The notes under the pieces were generated by a model. It worked only from the letters and a program-made list of their open reading frames with translations, made no database searches and was not told where the DNA came from. Shown here piece after piece: positions 16,403 through 24,932 of a stretch of DNA of 62,849 bases (within the stretch, counting starts at the first letter, position 1; every line of letters begins with the position of its first letter). The DNA comes from Streptomyces colonosanans (lineage in GTDB: Bacteria > Actinomycetota > Actinomycetes > Streptomycetales > Streptomycetaceae): positions 1-62,849 of the forward strand of contig NZ_MLYP01000057.1 of the NCBI RefSeq assembly GCF_001866645.1. The letters are read 5' to 3'. Position numbers and translations under genes: made by a program.

Positions 16403-16944
16403 ACAACCTGCCCGAGCTCCTGCTGCGCGTGCGTGACCGCGCTGAGCAAGAGAGAGGGGTCCTTGCCCCGTACGTCAGCGAACAGGACATCGCCGACGCC
16501 GAGCAGGCACTCGGCTTCAGCCGCCTGCCGCCGCTGCTCCGCCTTCTGTACCTCCAGGTCGCCAACGGCGGCTTCGGCCCTGACTGCACCCTTCTGCCAC
16601 TTGTCGGCGACGGGCGAACCGCCGTGGCCGAGTACGGGCCGCTCCGCAACACTCGCTCGGAGTACTGGCCGCGCGGCGTGCTGCCGATTCTGGACTGGGG
16701 CTGCGGCATGTACGCCGCTGTTGACTGCCTGGCCCCCGACGCTCCCGTTCTCCTCTTCGAGCCGAACGCCGGCCCTGACCAATGGGCCGACGCGAGGTTC
16801 CTGGACTCGCCGTCCGTGGCCCAGTGGCTGATCTCCTGGCTGGACGGGACCGGCTGGTGGGAGGAGGAGGTCATGATGGCCGAGGACGGACTGCAACCCA
16901 CGCCCTGGCCCGACGCCGCACGCCGCCTCGCAGCGAGCGTCTGA
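16399..16944 (+). CDS. SMI1/KNR4 (SUKH) family protein
   Basis: The 181-residue protein follows the SUKH pattern: an N-terminal helix with SEQDIADAEQALGF, then RLPPLLRLLYLQVANGGFGPD (the conserved L-P-P-x2-R-L-Y and N-G-G-F-G elements) and DWGCGMYAAVDC. SUKH domains are best known as immunity proteins against contact-dependent or polymorphic nuclease toxins. No matching toxin gene is present in the window. It overlaps the preceding gene by four bases. Confidence 0.85.
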   Translation: MNNLPELLLRVRDRAEQERGVLAPYVSEQDIADAEQALGFSRLPPLLRLLYLQVANGGFGPDCTLLPLVGDGRTAVAEYGPLRNTRSEYWPRGVLPILDWGCGMYAAVDCLAPDAPVLLFEPNAGPDQWADARFLDSPSVAQWLISWLDGTGWWEEEVMMAEDGLQPTPWPDAARRLAASV

Positions 16945-16998
16945 GGAGTCGCACGAGACGTTGACCAGCAAGAAGATCGAGAGAAGGTTCATCGGCCG

Positions 16999-17487
16999 GT
17001 GGCAACCACACAACTGCTGCTTTTCGCCGACTACTTCCAGTTGCACGTGATGGACGAGGACGCGGAAGACGATCTGGGCGACGCGTGGACGAAGGAGGCG
17101 GTGTCGGAAGCCCTCGCCGTATCGGAGCAGACGCTCGGCATCGGCACCGAGGTCAACATGCACGTCGCGGTGACGGTCGAGCTGCTCGACCATCCGCCGG
17201 TTGACGACATCGACACCTTCGACCACGTGGTGGAAGCGAGTATCGAGGTGCCTACCGGCCGCATCGCGGTTCTGGGCTGCACCGACTACCTACCGGACGC
17301 TGCGCGCTTCGAAGTCCCCAAGGGCTTCGTGCGGATCCGTGCGTCACGGGCGAACCTGGCAAACGTCCGCCAGCCAGGCGAGGAAGGGTACGAAGCCCCC
17401 GAGGCGATCGAGCAGGTATACCTCCGGATCTGGCCGGCCCCCTACAGCGCCCCCGCCGTGATCAAGCGATGGACAGCTGGTGGCTGA
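16999..17487 (+). CDS. ComJ-like protein (putative nuclease inhibitor)
   Basis: A 162-residue protein starting at GTG behind GAGAGAAGG. The layout resembles ComJ, the small inhibitor of the nuclease NucA in Bacillus: an N-terminal strand with F-Q-x-x-V, DAWTKEAVSEALAV, a central row of strands, and VPTGRIAVLGC followed by FEVPKGFVRIRAS. If this is right, it would neutralise a nuclease, which fits its place after a SUKH gene in a toxin-free immunity-type cluster. The assignment rests on remembered pattern, not a search. Confidence 0.5.
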   Translation: MATTQLLLFADYFQLHVMDEDAEDDLGDAWTKEAVSEALAVSEQTLGIGTEVNMHVAVTVELLDHPPVDDIDTFDHVVEASIEVPTGRIAVLGCTDYLPDAARFEVPKGFVRIRASRANLANVRQPGEEGYEAPEAIEQVYLRIWPAPYSAPAVIKRWTAGG

Positions 17488-17652
17488 CCGCCAAAAGGTT
17501 GCAGTTCGGGTTGCATTCAATTCCGTTCAAGGGGTCCGAGCGGGCCGAGGCCAGGCGCTGTGCCGCCGGTCAGAACAGTGGCGAACCCGGTTGGACACCC
17601 AGAGGAACAGTTGGAAAGCGCAGGCAACAGGGAGACGTGCCCTCAGGGCCGA

Positions 17653-19704
17653 TCAGTCGACCGTGGCGAGCAGTTGGTGGACGGCGTGGCGGATCTGCTC
17701 GTCTTCGACGAAACTTCGCCAACTTCCCGACGAGGTCAGTCGACGGTCGAGGGTCAGGGCGGCTTCGAGTGCGACGCGCGTCTCGGCACCGAGCCGGCCG
17801 ATGTCGGCCAGCCCTTCCACGGCTCGACGCATCACCGGCAGGTATCGGCCCTGGGCCAGAGGAAGGACGGCCTGTTCGAGCGACTGGAGGCTTGGTTCCG
17901 GCGCGCCTGTGACCTTCCACAGTGCGACCGCCGCCTCGATCTGCTCCCAGCTCCCGGGATGAGCCCTCTCCATGAGGTAGTGCAGGCGGTCGGCCTGGCC
18001 GACGGCTTGCGGACCGAGGTCCCCCAGATACCGGATCGCGGCGTGGAACACTCCGTCTTTCCCCAAGGCCGCTCCCAGCAACTCCAGGGCAGGCTGCGGG
18101 TCGTCGCCCAGCTGTACCCGCGCCCACGCGAACAGTTGTCGTTCTGACGCCTCCGCGCGCGTGCCCGCTTCGATGCGGGCTTCCGCGCGACGAAGATCCG
18201 GAAGAGCATCGGCGGCTCCGGGGCCGATTGACGCGAGCGCCTCGGTGGCGAAGCGCCGCAGTTGCGGGTGGGCCAGCAGGTCAGTCAGCTCAGGCAGGGC
18301 GGGAAGCGTGGCCGGCCCCCAGGCGGCCAGGACCTGCGCGCACGCGCGTGCTGCCTCCTGGTCGTCGGACGTGTGAACTCGACGCAGCAGTGCCCGGAGG
18401 CCAGGCAGCAGCTCATCCGCGTGAGCGCTCAGCGGCATCAGCACCTCGTGCATGCCCGGGAGCGTGGGGAAGTAGAGGAAGTCGGGCGAGTAGTGCGAAC
18501 CGTGCGTCGCGAAGACGGCCCTGCGCGCGAAGAGACGGTCGACGAGTCCGGGCAGGCAGCGCGGATCTCCCCATCGGCTGAGCGCCCACAGGGCGTTGTC
18601 CGCGACTGTGTCCGCGACTCGCCGTGACGGCCGGGACCCGTGGTCGGCCAGGTGGGCGACCAACTGCTCGGCGTACGGGGCTGAGACGGCGCCCAGGGCT
18701 GCGAGTAGGTGTGCGGCCTGGACCCGGATTTCGGGTTCTGCCGCCTCCAGGCTCTGCGCCAGCACCGGTAGCAGGGCCGTGGCCGGGGAGCGCCACTGCG
18801 CCAACAGCAGACCGGCGCGTTCCAGCGCGGCGCGGCGAAGCTCCACCGGCCTGGTCGGCGCTGCCAGGCGGGTCACGAAAGCGGTGGCTGTCTCGGGCTT
18901 GCCTGCCACGAGGTCGTAGCTCTCGCGGGTGAGGCGGGCCAGGGTCGTGTCCGACCAGGCCTCGGGCAGATCCGTCGCTGCCTGGGGTGCGGTGAGCGTG
19001 TCGATGAGCAGGTCGAGGTGGCGGGCGGGCGCGTCGCGGTCCACAGATCCCAGAGCGTGGAGTGCGGCCAGCCTCACGGCCGGCTGCTCTGCGGTGAGCA
19101 GGGAGTCGAGGAGGGAGGTCACCCGGCCGAGCTCGTCCGGCGAGGCTTTCGCCGCCGTCTGGCCCAGCGCGATCAGTGCCGTGAGCCGGGTCGTCTGATC
19201 GTTGTCCTGCTCCCAGCGCTCCCGCAGCAGCGTCAGGGTCGGCGTGACCGGTTCGGGTGCCACGGCCAGGATGGCGACAGCCGCGCGGCGGACCGCAGGG
19301 ACCGCGTCGGCAAACAGAGCCACGACGGAGGGCCGGGACTGTGCCCAGGCGTCCGGCCAGTTCCGATCCACGAAGCGGGGCTCTGCGGTTGCCGCCGTTT
19401 CGGCCAGTCTCTCGACCAGTTCGAGCAGGGTCAGCCGTTGCTGCACCGTTGGTATCGCCGCCACGGCCAACACGTACGGGAGTGCGGCCGTCGCGGCCGG
19501 GCAGATCCAGCCGCCTTGGTGAAAGAGTCGGTCGAGCAGTTCGTAGGCCGCTTCTTCGCTCGCCTCCCCGTCCTTGTCACCGGTGGCGATGTCGCGCAGC
19601 AGCCCCGGGATGTCCTCAGCGGTCCCGTGGTTGTGCTTCAGATCGGCCCAGGGCAACGCGTCGATTCCCTGGAGTGCCCGGATTGTCGGGTGCTCGGTGG
19701 TCAT
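17653..19704 (-). CDS. HEAT-repeat protein
   Basis: The 683-residue protein consists almost entirely of helical repeats (AVRRAAVAILAVAPEP, AVRLAALHALGSVDR, IRVQAAHLLAALGAVS, RFATEALASIGPGAADAL). It begins MTTEHPTIRALQGIDALPWADLKHNHG, and the conserved WADLKHNHG start, with YELLDRLFHQGGW just after, is typical of HEAT proteins found near polymorphic toxin immunity genes. The ATG at 19704 follows GGGAAGAG. It is convergent with the SUKH/ComJ-like group and may serve as a binding scaffold; no enzyme motif is seen. Confidence 0.8.
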   Translation of the reverse strand: MTTEHPTIRALQGIDALPWADLKHNHGTAEDIPGLLRDIATGDKDGEASEEAAYELLDRLFHQGGWICPAATAALPYVLAVAAIPTVQQRLTLLELVERLAETAATAEPRFVDRNWPDAWAQSRPSVVALFADAVPAVRRAAVAILAVAPEPVTPTLTLLRERWEQDNDQTTRLTALIALGQTAAKASPDELGRVTSLLDSLLTAEQPAVRLAALHALGSVDRDAPARHLDLLIDTLTAPQAATDLPEAWSDTTLARLTRESYDLVAGKPETATAFVTRLAAPTRPVELRRAALERAGLLLAQWRSPATALLPVLAQSLEAAEPEIRVQAAHLLAALGAVSAPYAEQLVAHLADHGSRPSRRVADTVADNALWALSRWGDPRCLPGLVDRLFARRAVFATHGSHYSPDFLYFPTLPGMHEVLMPLSAHADELLPGLRALLRRVHTSDDQEAARACAQVLAAWGPATLPALPELTDLLAHPQLRRFATEALASIGPGAADALPDLRRAEARIEAGTRAEASERQLFAWARVQLGDDPQPALELLGAALGKDGVFHAAIRYLGDLGPQAVGQADRLHYLMERAHPGSWEQIEAAVALWKVTGAPEPSLQSLEQAVLPLAQGRYLPVMRRAVEGLADIGRLGAETRVALEAALTLDRRLTSSGSWRSFVEDEQIRHAVHQLLATVD

Positions 19705-20098
19705 GGATGGCTCTTCCCGGCAACGTGGTGGTGGCTGGACGAATGGCCCGTACACGCCTGCGGACGGGTCCCGGTCAAGGTGGTAGTCCAGCAGAACGGG
19801 TCCGTCGCGGCCAAGCGGAATTCCGCAAGGCGGACACCGTACTGTCGGCGGGCTCTGTTCGCCCACAGCACCGGCAACGAGCAGGGCTGATGTTGATGCG
19901 GCTCTCGCGTCATCGACGCTCGAGCCGGTCCGCTTTGACGGCTGCAGAGCTCCACCCGGAGGGTCGGCAAGCCGGCACTGTCGAGTGGGGGAGTAATTCG
20001 TTGGCGTCGTCTGCCCGTTGCCTCTAGGGTCGTCTGTGTTCGCGCGGCAGCTGGTCGAGTTGTCGTGGTGGTTCGGCGTGGTCGAGGAGGTGTGACCG
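19705..20098. other. Intergenic region with candidate rsgA promoter
   Basis: No gene is evident. TTGGCG (20001-20006) and TAGGGT (20025-20030) with an 18-bp spacer form a reasonable promoter about 69 bases before the leader ORF; a similar pair precedes the broken rsgA copy. The rest, upstream of the HEAT gene, shows nothing clear. Confidence 0.4.
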
Positions 20099-20170
20099 AT
20101 GGCTGTTTCTGTGGTGGGTGCTGCGCGCATCCGGACGTTCATTCATCTCACCTCCGTGGTTTCCGGCTGA
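20099..20170 (+). CDS. 23-codon leader ORF upstream of rsgA
   Basis: The ATG follows AGGAGGTG at good spacing. The peptide is 23 residues and shares the pattern M-x-V-x3-GAARI-x2-FI-x2-TSV-x2-G with the leader at 7476, with 13 of 23 identities. It ends 58 bases before the TTG start of rsgA. The intervening sequence is conserved between the copies, with the rsgA ribosome binding site AAGGGT (20217-20222) able to pair with ACCTT just upstream. A translation-coupled or attenuation-like control of rsgA is the simplest reading. Confidence 0.75.
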   Translation: MAVSVVGAARIRTFIHLTSVVSG

Positions 20171-20228
20171 CCTTTCCCTTTCCGCGCCGACGCGCGTGTG
20201 CCGGGGCCACCTTTCGAAGGGTCACCCC

Positions 20229-21389
20229 TTGCCTCTCTCTTCTGCCATGGCTTCGTTGTCCTCCTCGCATCCGCTCGTGCCATATGGCTGGGATGCCGAT
20301 TGGGAGACGGCGTTCGCCCCTTATGTCGATCAGGGCCTCGTACCTGGCCGCGTCGTACGCGTCGACCGTGGCTTGTGCGATGTCGTCACGTCGGCCGGCA
20401 CTGTTCGTGCCGACACGGAGTTCGTTGTTCCCCGCGATCCGATGAAGGTCGTGTGCACGGGGGACTGGGTCGCTGTCGACCCTGAAGGCAGCGATCCGCG
20501 GTACGTGCGGACGCTGTTGCCCCGCCGTACCGCGTTCGTGCGGTCGACGTCGTCCAAGCGTTCCGACGGTCAGGTGCTGGCCACTAACATCGATCACGTC
20601 GTCATCTGTGTGTCGCTCGCGCTCGAACTGGACCTCGGTCGGGTCGAGCGGTTCCTCGCGCTCGCCCATGCGAGCTCGAGCGGTGAGGCCCTGCTGCACA
20701 AGTCGGCACTCTCCTGGGAGTCCGGGGCGCAGCCGGTCGTGGTGCTCACCAAGGCCGACCTGGTACCGGAAGCGACGACGCTCTCCTACCTCGTCCAGGA
20801 CGTGGAGACGACCGCGCCCGGAGTGCAGGTGCTGCCGGTCAGCTCACAGCGGGGAGAGGGACTCGACGTCCTCGCCGCGCTGCTGTCCGGCGGTACGACC
20901 GTGCTGCTCGGGCAGTCCGGCGCGGGGAAGTCGACCCTCGCGAACGCGCTGGTCGGCGAGGATGTGATGACCGTGCATGCCACGCGGGACGTGGATGGGA
21001 AGGGACGCCACACCACGACCACACGCAACCTGCTCGCCCTGCCGGGCGGAGGCGTCCTCATCGACACGCCCGGCCTGCGCGGAGTGGGACTCTGGGACGC
21101 CGGGACCGGTGTCGGCCAGGTGTTCTCCGAGATCGAGGAGATCGCCGAGGGATGCCGCTTCGACGACTGCGCCCATGTCGCCGAACCCGGATGCGCGGTG
21201 CGCGCCGCGGTCGAGGCGGGGGAGTTGCCCGAGCGGCGGCTGGAGAGCTACCGGAAGCTGCTCAGGGAGAACCAGTGGATCGTCGCCAAGACGGACGTAC
21301 GGGTTCGGGCGGAGCTGCGGCGCGAGTGGAAGCGGAAGGGAGCCCAGGGGAGGGCCGCGATGGAGGCGAAGCGCGGACGGTGGCGGTAG
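20229..21389 (+). CDS. rsgA: Ribosome small-subunit-dependent GTPase A
   Basis: The 386-residue RsgA/YjeQ GTPase helps the 30S subunit mature. It has an N-terminal OB fold, then a circularly permuted G domain: G4 VVLTKADL precedes the P-loop GQSGAGKST, followed by G3 DTPGLRGVGL. A C-terminal zinc knuckle follows, with CRFDDCAHVAEPGC (Cys-x4-Cys-x-His-x5-Cys). All family motifs are present. I use TTG 20229 because the broken paralogue at 7607 has only a TTG at the same place behind the same AAGGGT site; ATG 20247 is the alternative. A conserved leader ORF lies upstream. Confidence 0.92.
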   Translation: MPLSSAMASLSSSHPLVPYGWDADWETAFAPYVDQGLVPGRVVRVDRGLCDVVTSAGTVRADTEFVVPRDPMKVVCTGDWVAVDPEGSDPRYVRTLLPRRTAFVRSTSSKRSDGQVLATNIDHVVICVSLALELDLGRVERFLALAHASSSGEALLHKSALSWESGAQPVVVLTKADLVPEATTLSYLVQDVETTAPGVQVLPVSSQRGEGLDVLAALLSGGTTVLLGQSGAGKSTLANALVGEDVMTVHATRDVDGKGRHTTTTRNLLALPGGGVLIDTPGLRGVGLWDAGTGVGQVFSEIEEIAEGCRFDDCAHVAEPGCAVRAAVEAGELPERRLESYRKLLRENQWIVAKTDVRVRAELRREWKRKGAQGRAAMEAKRGRWR

Positions 21390-21490
21390 GCGGGCTCGTG
21401 CCCGCCTGCCCCACCGGGCCGCCTGCAGCGGGGATCCGGCCCGTCCGGCTCCCCGCTGCCCCGCCCGGCCGGTGGGCAGCTGTTGGGGCC

Positions 21491-22714
21491 TCAGGCGGCG
21501 TCAACCCACAGGTCGGTGCTGTGGGCATCGACGAGAGCGCTGATGTGGGCAAGCGCACTGCCGATCGGTTGCGGGTCGAGTCGGCGTCCGTCACGAAGCC
21601 GCAGTGCGACGTGATCGACGGCGGCTTCCTTGGCGCCGATGACGGCTTGGTAGGGCATCAGGCGGGTCTCTCGGACACGGGCGCCCAGGCTGCCGCGGTC
21701 CGGTCCTGCGATCTCGGCACGCAGCCCGAGGCCGGAGCATCGCCGGGCGAGCGCCACGGCGTTCGGCAGTTCGGTGTCGGAGATCGGGAGGATCGCGAGC
21801 TGGGTGGGGGCGAGCCAGGCGGGGAAGGCACCGCCGTGCCGTTCGATGAGATGGGCGACGGCTCGCTCCACACTGCCGATGATGCTGCGGTGGACCATGA
21901 CCGGGCGGTGTCTGGCGCCGTCCGCGCCGATGTAGTGGAGGTCGAACTGCTCGGGCTGGTGGAAGTCGACCTGAACGGTGGACAGGGTGGATTCCCGGCC
22001 GGCGCCGTCGGCGACCTGGACATCGATCTTGGGGCCGTAGAACGCGGCTTCGCCCTCGGCCGCCTCGTAGGGCAGGCCCGAGCGGTCAAGGACGTCGGTC
22101 AGCAGGGCGGTGGAGCGTTGCCACTTCTCGGGTGCGGCGACGTACTTGCCGCCGGGGCCGGGCAGGGAGAGCCGGTAGCGGGTCGGGGTGATGCCGAGCG
22201 CCTCGTACGCACGGCGGATCATCTCCAGCGCTGCCCGCGCCTCCTCGGCGACCTGGTCCAGGGTGCAGAAGATGTGCGCGTCGTTGAGCTGGATGGCCCG
22301 GACACGGGTCAACCCGCCGAGCACACCGGAGAGTTCGGAGCGGTACATGCCTCCCAGCTCGGCCATGCGCAGGGGCAGCTCGCGGTAGCTGTGGGAACGG
22401 GAGCGGTAGATGACCGCGTGGTGGGGACACAGGCTCGGCCGCAGGACGACCTGCTCACCACCGAGGTGCATCGGCGGGAACATGTCGTCGCTGTAGTGCG
22501 CCCAGTGGCCGGAGATCTCGTACAGCTCCCGCTTGCCGAGGACCGGTGAATACACGTGCCGGTACCCCGCTCGCCGTTCGGCGGTGCGGATGTACTCCTC
22601 CAGGGTGTGCCGTACGGCCGCGCCGTCGGGCAGCCAGTAGGGCAGTCCCGCGCCGATCAGCGGGTCGGTGTCGAACAGGCCCAGTTCACGGCCGAGCTTG
22701 CGGTGGTCATGCAT
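21491..22714 (-). CDS. thrS: Short threonyl-tRNA synthetase without editing domain
   Basis: The 407-residue class II synthetase starts directly at the catalytic domain (MHDHRKLGRELGLF) and ends with the anticodon-binding domain (AWLAPTQLAILPISD). The N-terminal TGS and editing domains of a normal ThrRS of about 650 residues are missing. The zinc ligands look intact: Cys96 in RPSLCPHH, His in NDAHIFC and His in MVHRSIIGSVER. It should charge tRNA-Thr in the cytoplasm but not clear mischarged Ser. Such short copies can act as inducible back-ups, for example when the main enzyme is inhibited (borrelidin is a Streptomyces ThrRS inhibitor). The ATG is preceded by GAGGAG. The attenuator upstream supports induction by threonine-tRNA shortage. 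Confidence 0.9.
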   Translation of the reverse strand: MHDHRKLGRELGLFDTDPLIGAGLPYWLPDGAAVRHTLEEYIRTAERRAGYRHVYSPVLGKRELYEISGHWAHYSDDMFPPMHLGGEQVVLRPSLCPHHAVIYRSRSHSYRELPLRMAELGGMYRSELSGVLGGLTRVRAIQLNDAHIFCTLDQVAEEARAALEMIRRAYEALGITPTRYRLSLPGPGGKYVAAPEKWQRSTALLTDVLDRSGLPYEAAEGEAAFYGPKIDVQVADGAGRESTLSTVQVDFHQPEQFDLHYIGADGARHRPVMVHRSIIGSVERAVAHLIERHGGAFPAWLAPTQLAILPISDTELPNAVALARRCSGLGLRAEIAGPDRGSLGARVRETRLMPYQAVIGAKEAAVDHVALRLRDGRRLDPQPIGSALAHISALVDAHSTDLWVDAA

Positions 22715-22753
22715 GGCGGTCTCCTCGCGGACATCGGGCGAGTGACCGCAAGA

Positions 22754-22785
22754 CGAAGCCCCGGGGCACTCGCCCCGGGGCTTCG
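22754..22785 (-). terminator. Attenuator terminator hairpin before thrS
   Basis: A perfect 14-bp stem, CGAAGCCCCGGGGC (22754-22767) and its complement (22772-22785), encloses a four-base loop. In thrS orientation it follows the Thr leader ORF and is followed by TCTTG, a weak U-tract. It lies 40 bases before the thrS start, inside its mRNA leader. Confidence 0.75.
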
Positions 22786-22799
22786 GACTGAGACATCTG

Positions 22800-22850
22800 T
22801 CAGCGCGCCGGGACACTCTCCGGCGTCGTCGTCACAGCAGCGCGCTTCAT
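22800..22850 (-). CDS. Threonine leader peptide of thrS
   Basis: The 16-residue ORF reads MKRAAVTTTPESVPAR with three ACG Thr codons in a row. It lies between a promoter-like element and the terminator hairpin of the thrS leader. The sequences AGCGCGC near its start and GCGCGCT at its stop can pair around the Thr codons, and TCCCGG near its end could instead pair with CCGGGG of the terminator. This is the layout of classical ribosome-mediated attenuation: stalling at Thr codons would favour read-through into thrS. There is no ribosome binding site; a -10 element ends seven bases before the ATG, so the transcript may be leaderless. Confidence 0.7.
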   Translation of the reverse strand: MKRAAVTTTPESVPAR

Positions 22851-22857
22851 GCCGGGA

Positions 22858-22863
22858 ACGCTA
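22858..22863 (-). promoter_or_regulatory. Candidate -10 element for the thrS leader transcript
   Basis: TAGCGT on the minus strand ends seven bases before the ATG of the Thr leader peptide, so transcription would begin at or near that A. A TGCGGA 16 bases upstream could serve as a weak -35. Confidence 0.4.
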
Positions 22864-23029
22864 GCAGCACATAGCGACGTCCGCACCGCCATTTCCCGTC
22901 ACGGGTGATCGGGGTGCGCAGTGGTCGCAGGCCGCCGGGCAGATCGGGCAGTTGAGGCGATCCGGGCCCGCGGCCTGACGCCGCCCCGCAATGATGGACG
23001 TGGACCGACCGGCTATCGAGGAGGGGACT

Positions 23030-23371
23030 GTGGCGGACATCTGGGTTCTCACCCAGCCCACCGAGGGCGGCAAGAGGAGGGGCTTCGTCCGAGCCGACGT
23101 CATCACCAGCGTCAGCGGAGACGGAAACCGTGTGCGAGCCTTGAGGTCGGACACTCAGGGCGTGGTGTCTCTCGCCGTGGGCGTGACACTGGGTGGCAGG
23201 CGCAAGTCACTGCCGTCCGGATTCCACGTCCACTTCCTGCAGACCCTGGACGAGGTGCAGCGGGACAACAGCACTCGCGCCAGGGCGATCATGGCCAGGT
23301 GGGACATGGACCAGGAGGAATGGCAGTGGGTGGTCGAGGACGTCGAAGACCTCGCTCCCCGCGACTTCTGA
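23030..23371 (+). CDS. Hypothetical protein, small beta-rich
   Basis: A 113-residue protein beginning VADIWVLTQPTEGGKRRG. I chose GTG 23030 because GAGGAGGGG lies just before it; an in-frame ATG at 22991 has no such site. Strands such as FVRADVITSVSGDGNRVRAL and acidic C-terminus VVEDVEDLAPRDF are visible, but no family was recognised. It stands alone between the thrS leader (divergent) and the GDSL esterase. Confidence 0.65.
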   Translation: MADIWVLTQPTEGGKRRGFVRADVITSVSGDGNRVRALRSDTQGVVSLAVGVTLGGRRKSLPSGFHVHFLQTLDEVQRDNSTRARAIMARWDMDQEEWQWVVEDVEDLAPRDF

Positions 23372-23659
23372 GCTCCTCACGTCCTGCGGTCGGGGTCCTC
23401 CGAGGCCGTCTCGGGTTTCGTACAGAGGACTTCGCGGGCACGGTCGCCGCCGACAAGCCTGCCACGACAGGCCGGTTCGGGGCGGTACCGTGCCCGAAAC
23501 GCCGGCCCTGGCCACGGACATGAGCGCGGCGGTCTTCACAAGGGGTGACCGCCGTATGTACCCGAAGGTGTGACGAGGTGTTGCTTCGTCGGCGTGTCGC
23601 GGGAAGGCAGGGAACGCCGGCCCCGCGCCCGGGGCCGCCCGCGAAAAGAGTTTGCGCGC

Positions 23660-24889
23660 ATGATTCGACTGCCCCGCGCGAGGGGAACCTTGCGCCGCTG
23701 CCTCGCTGTTCTGGCCCTCACCGTCGTCTCGACCACGGTCACCTTCCAAGGCGCATCGGCCCGGTCCGAGGCGGCCTCGCCCTGGACCGGCACCTGGGAG
23801 GCTGCCCCCTCCGGGACCGCCCCCGCCCTCCCGGACGCCTCCATCCGCAATGTCGTGCACATCAGCGTCGGCGGCACCGCCGTCCGCATCCACGTCTCCA
23901 ACCGCCTCGGCACCGCCCCGCTCCAACTCGACACCGTCACCGTCGCGTTGCAGCGGCCGGTTGTGCACGTCGGCCCCGACGCGGTTCCGGGCTCCGTGCA
24001 CAGCGCCACCTTCGCCGGTGCCACCTCCGTGACCGTCCCGGTGGGCGAGGACCGCGTCAGCGATCCCGTCGGCTTCCGCGTCCCGGCGGAGGCCGACCTT
24101 CTCGTCACCGTGCACACCCCCGGCGACTTCGGCCCTGCGACGTTCCACGAAACCGCCCTGCAGACCAACTTCATCGCCGAGAAGGGCAATCGGGCCGCCG
24201 ACACCGACGGAGCCGCGTACACCAGGACCGTCTCCCACTGGTACTACGTGACCGGGGTCGACGTCCTGGGTCCGGCCGCCGGCAGTGTCGTCGCGTTCGG
24301 CGACTCCCTCACCGACGGCACCGGATCCTCCTACGGCACCAACCACCGCTGGCCCGACCTGCTTTCGGAACGCCTGCGCAAGCTGCCCGAGAGCCGCAGG
24401 CCCGGCATTCTGAACGCCGGGATCGGCGGCAATCGCCTCCTCCTCGACGGAACGGGCCCGAACGCCCTCGCCCGCCTCGACGCCGACGCCCTCTCCCGCA
24501 GCGGAGTACGTACGCTGATCGTCCTGGAGGGGATCAACGACCTCATCGTCAACCCGCCCCAGATGGATCCGGGCGCCTACGTACAGGCCTACCGCCGGAT
24601 CGTGTCCCGTGCGCACGCCCACGGCATCCACGTCGTCGGCGCCACGCTCACGCCGTTCGGTGGTCATGGCACCTGGACGCCGGAGCGGGAGGCCGTACGG
24701 ACGGAGGTCAACGCTCGCATCCGCGGAAAACTCTTCGACACGGTCGCGGACTTCGACGCCGCCGTCCGCGATCCCGCTAACCCCGCCCGCATCCTGCCCG
24801 CCTACGACCCGGGTGATCACCTCCACTTCAACGATGCGGGGATGAGCGCGCTCGCGGACACGATCGATCCGGCGTTCCTCGGCCGATGA
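23660..24889 (+). CDS. Secreted SGNH/GDSL-family esterase
   Basis: The 409-residue protein begins with a Sec signal peptide (MIRLPRARGTLRRC then a hydrophobic stretch and ASARSEA). The SGNH hydrolase blocks are in order: block I FGDSLTDG with Ser216, block II Gly in GIGGNR, block III GIND, and block V GDHLHF with Asp386 and His389. An N-terminal beta domain (WTGTWEAAPSG...) precedes the catalytic part, as in Streptomyces secreted lipase/esterase relatives. It would act outside the cell on esters of unknown origin. Starts at 23570 upstream lack a signal context. Confidence 0.88.
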   Translation: MIRLPRARGTLRRCLAVLALTVVSTTVTFQGASARSEAASPWTGTWEAAPSGTAPALPDASIRNVVHISVGGTAVRIHVSNRLGTAPLQLDTVTVALQRPVVHVGPDAVPGSVHSATFAGATSVTVPVGEDRVSDPVGFRVPAEADLLVTVHTPGDFGPATFHETALQTNFIAEKGNRAADTDGAAYTRTVSHWYYVTGVDVLGPAAGSVVAFGDSLTDGTGSSYGTNHRWPDLLSERLRKLPESRRPGILNAGIGGNRLLLDGTGPNALARLDADALSRSGVRTLIVLEGINDLIVNPPQMDPGAYVQAYRRIVSRAHAHGIHVVGATLTPFGGHGTWTPEREAVRTEVNARIRGKLFDTVADFDAAVRDPANPARILPAYDPGDHLHFNDAGMSALADTIDPAFLGR

Positions 24890-24932
24890 GGCGGCGTGCA
24901 CAAGGGCGTCGCAACGGAGGAAGGAGCACAGG

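Noticed and set aside
22715..22860. T-box riboswitch upstream of thrS
   Set aside because: No T-box sequence or specifier-loop layout is visible; the Thr-codon leader ORF and terminator explain the region better.
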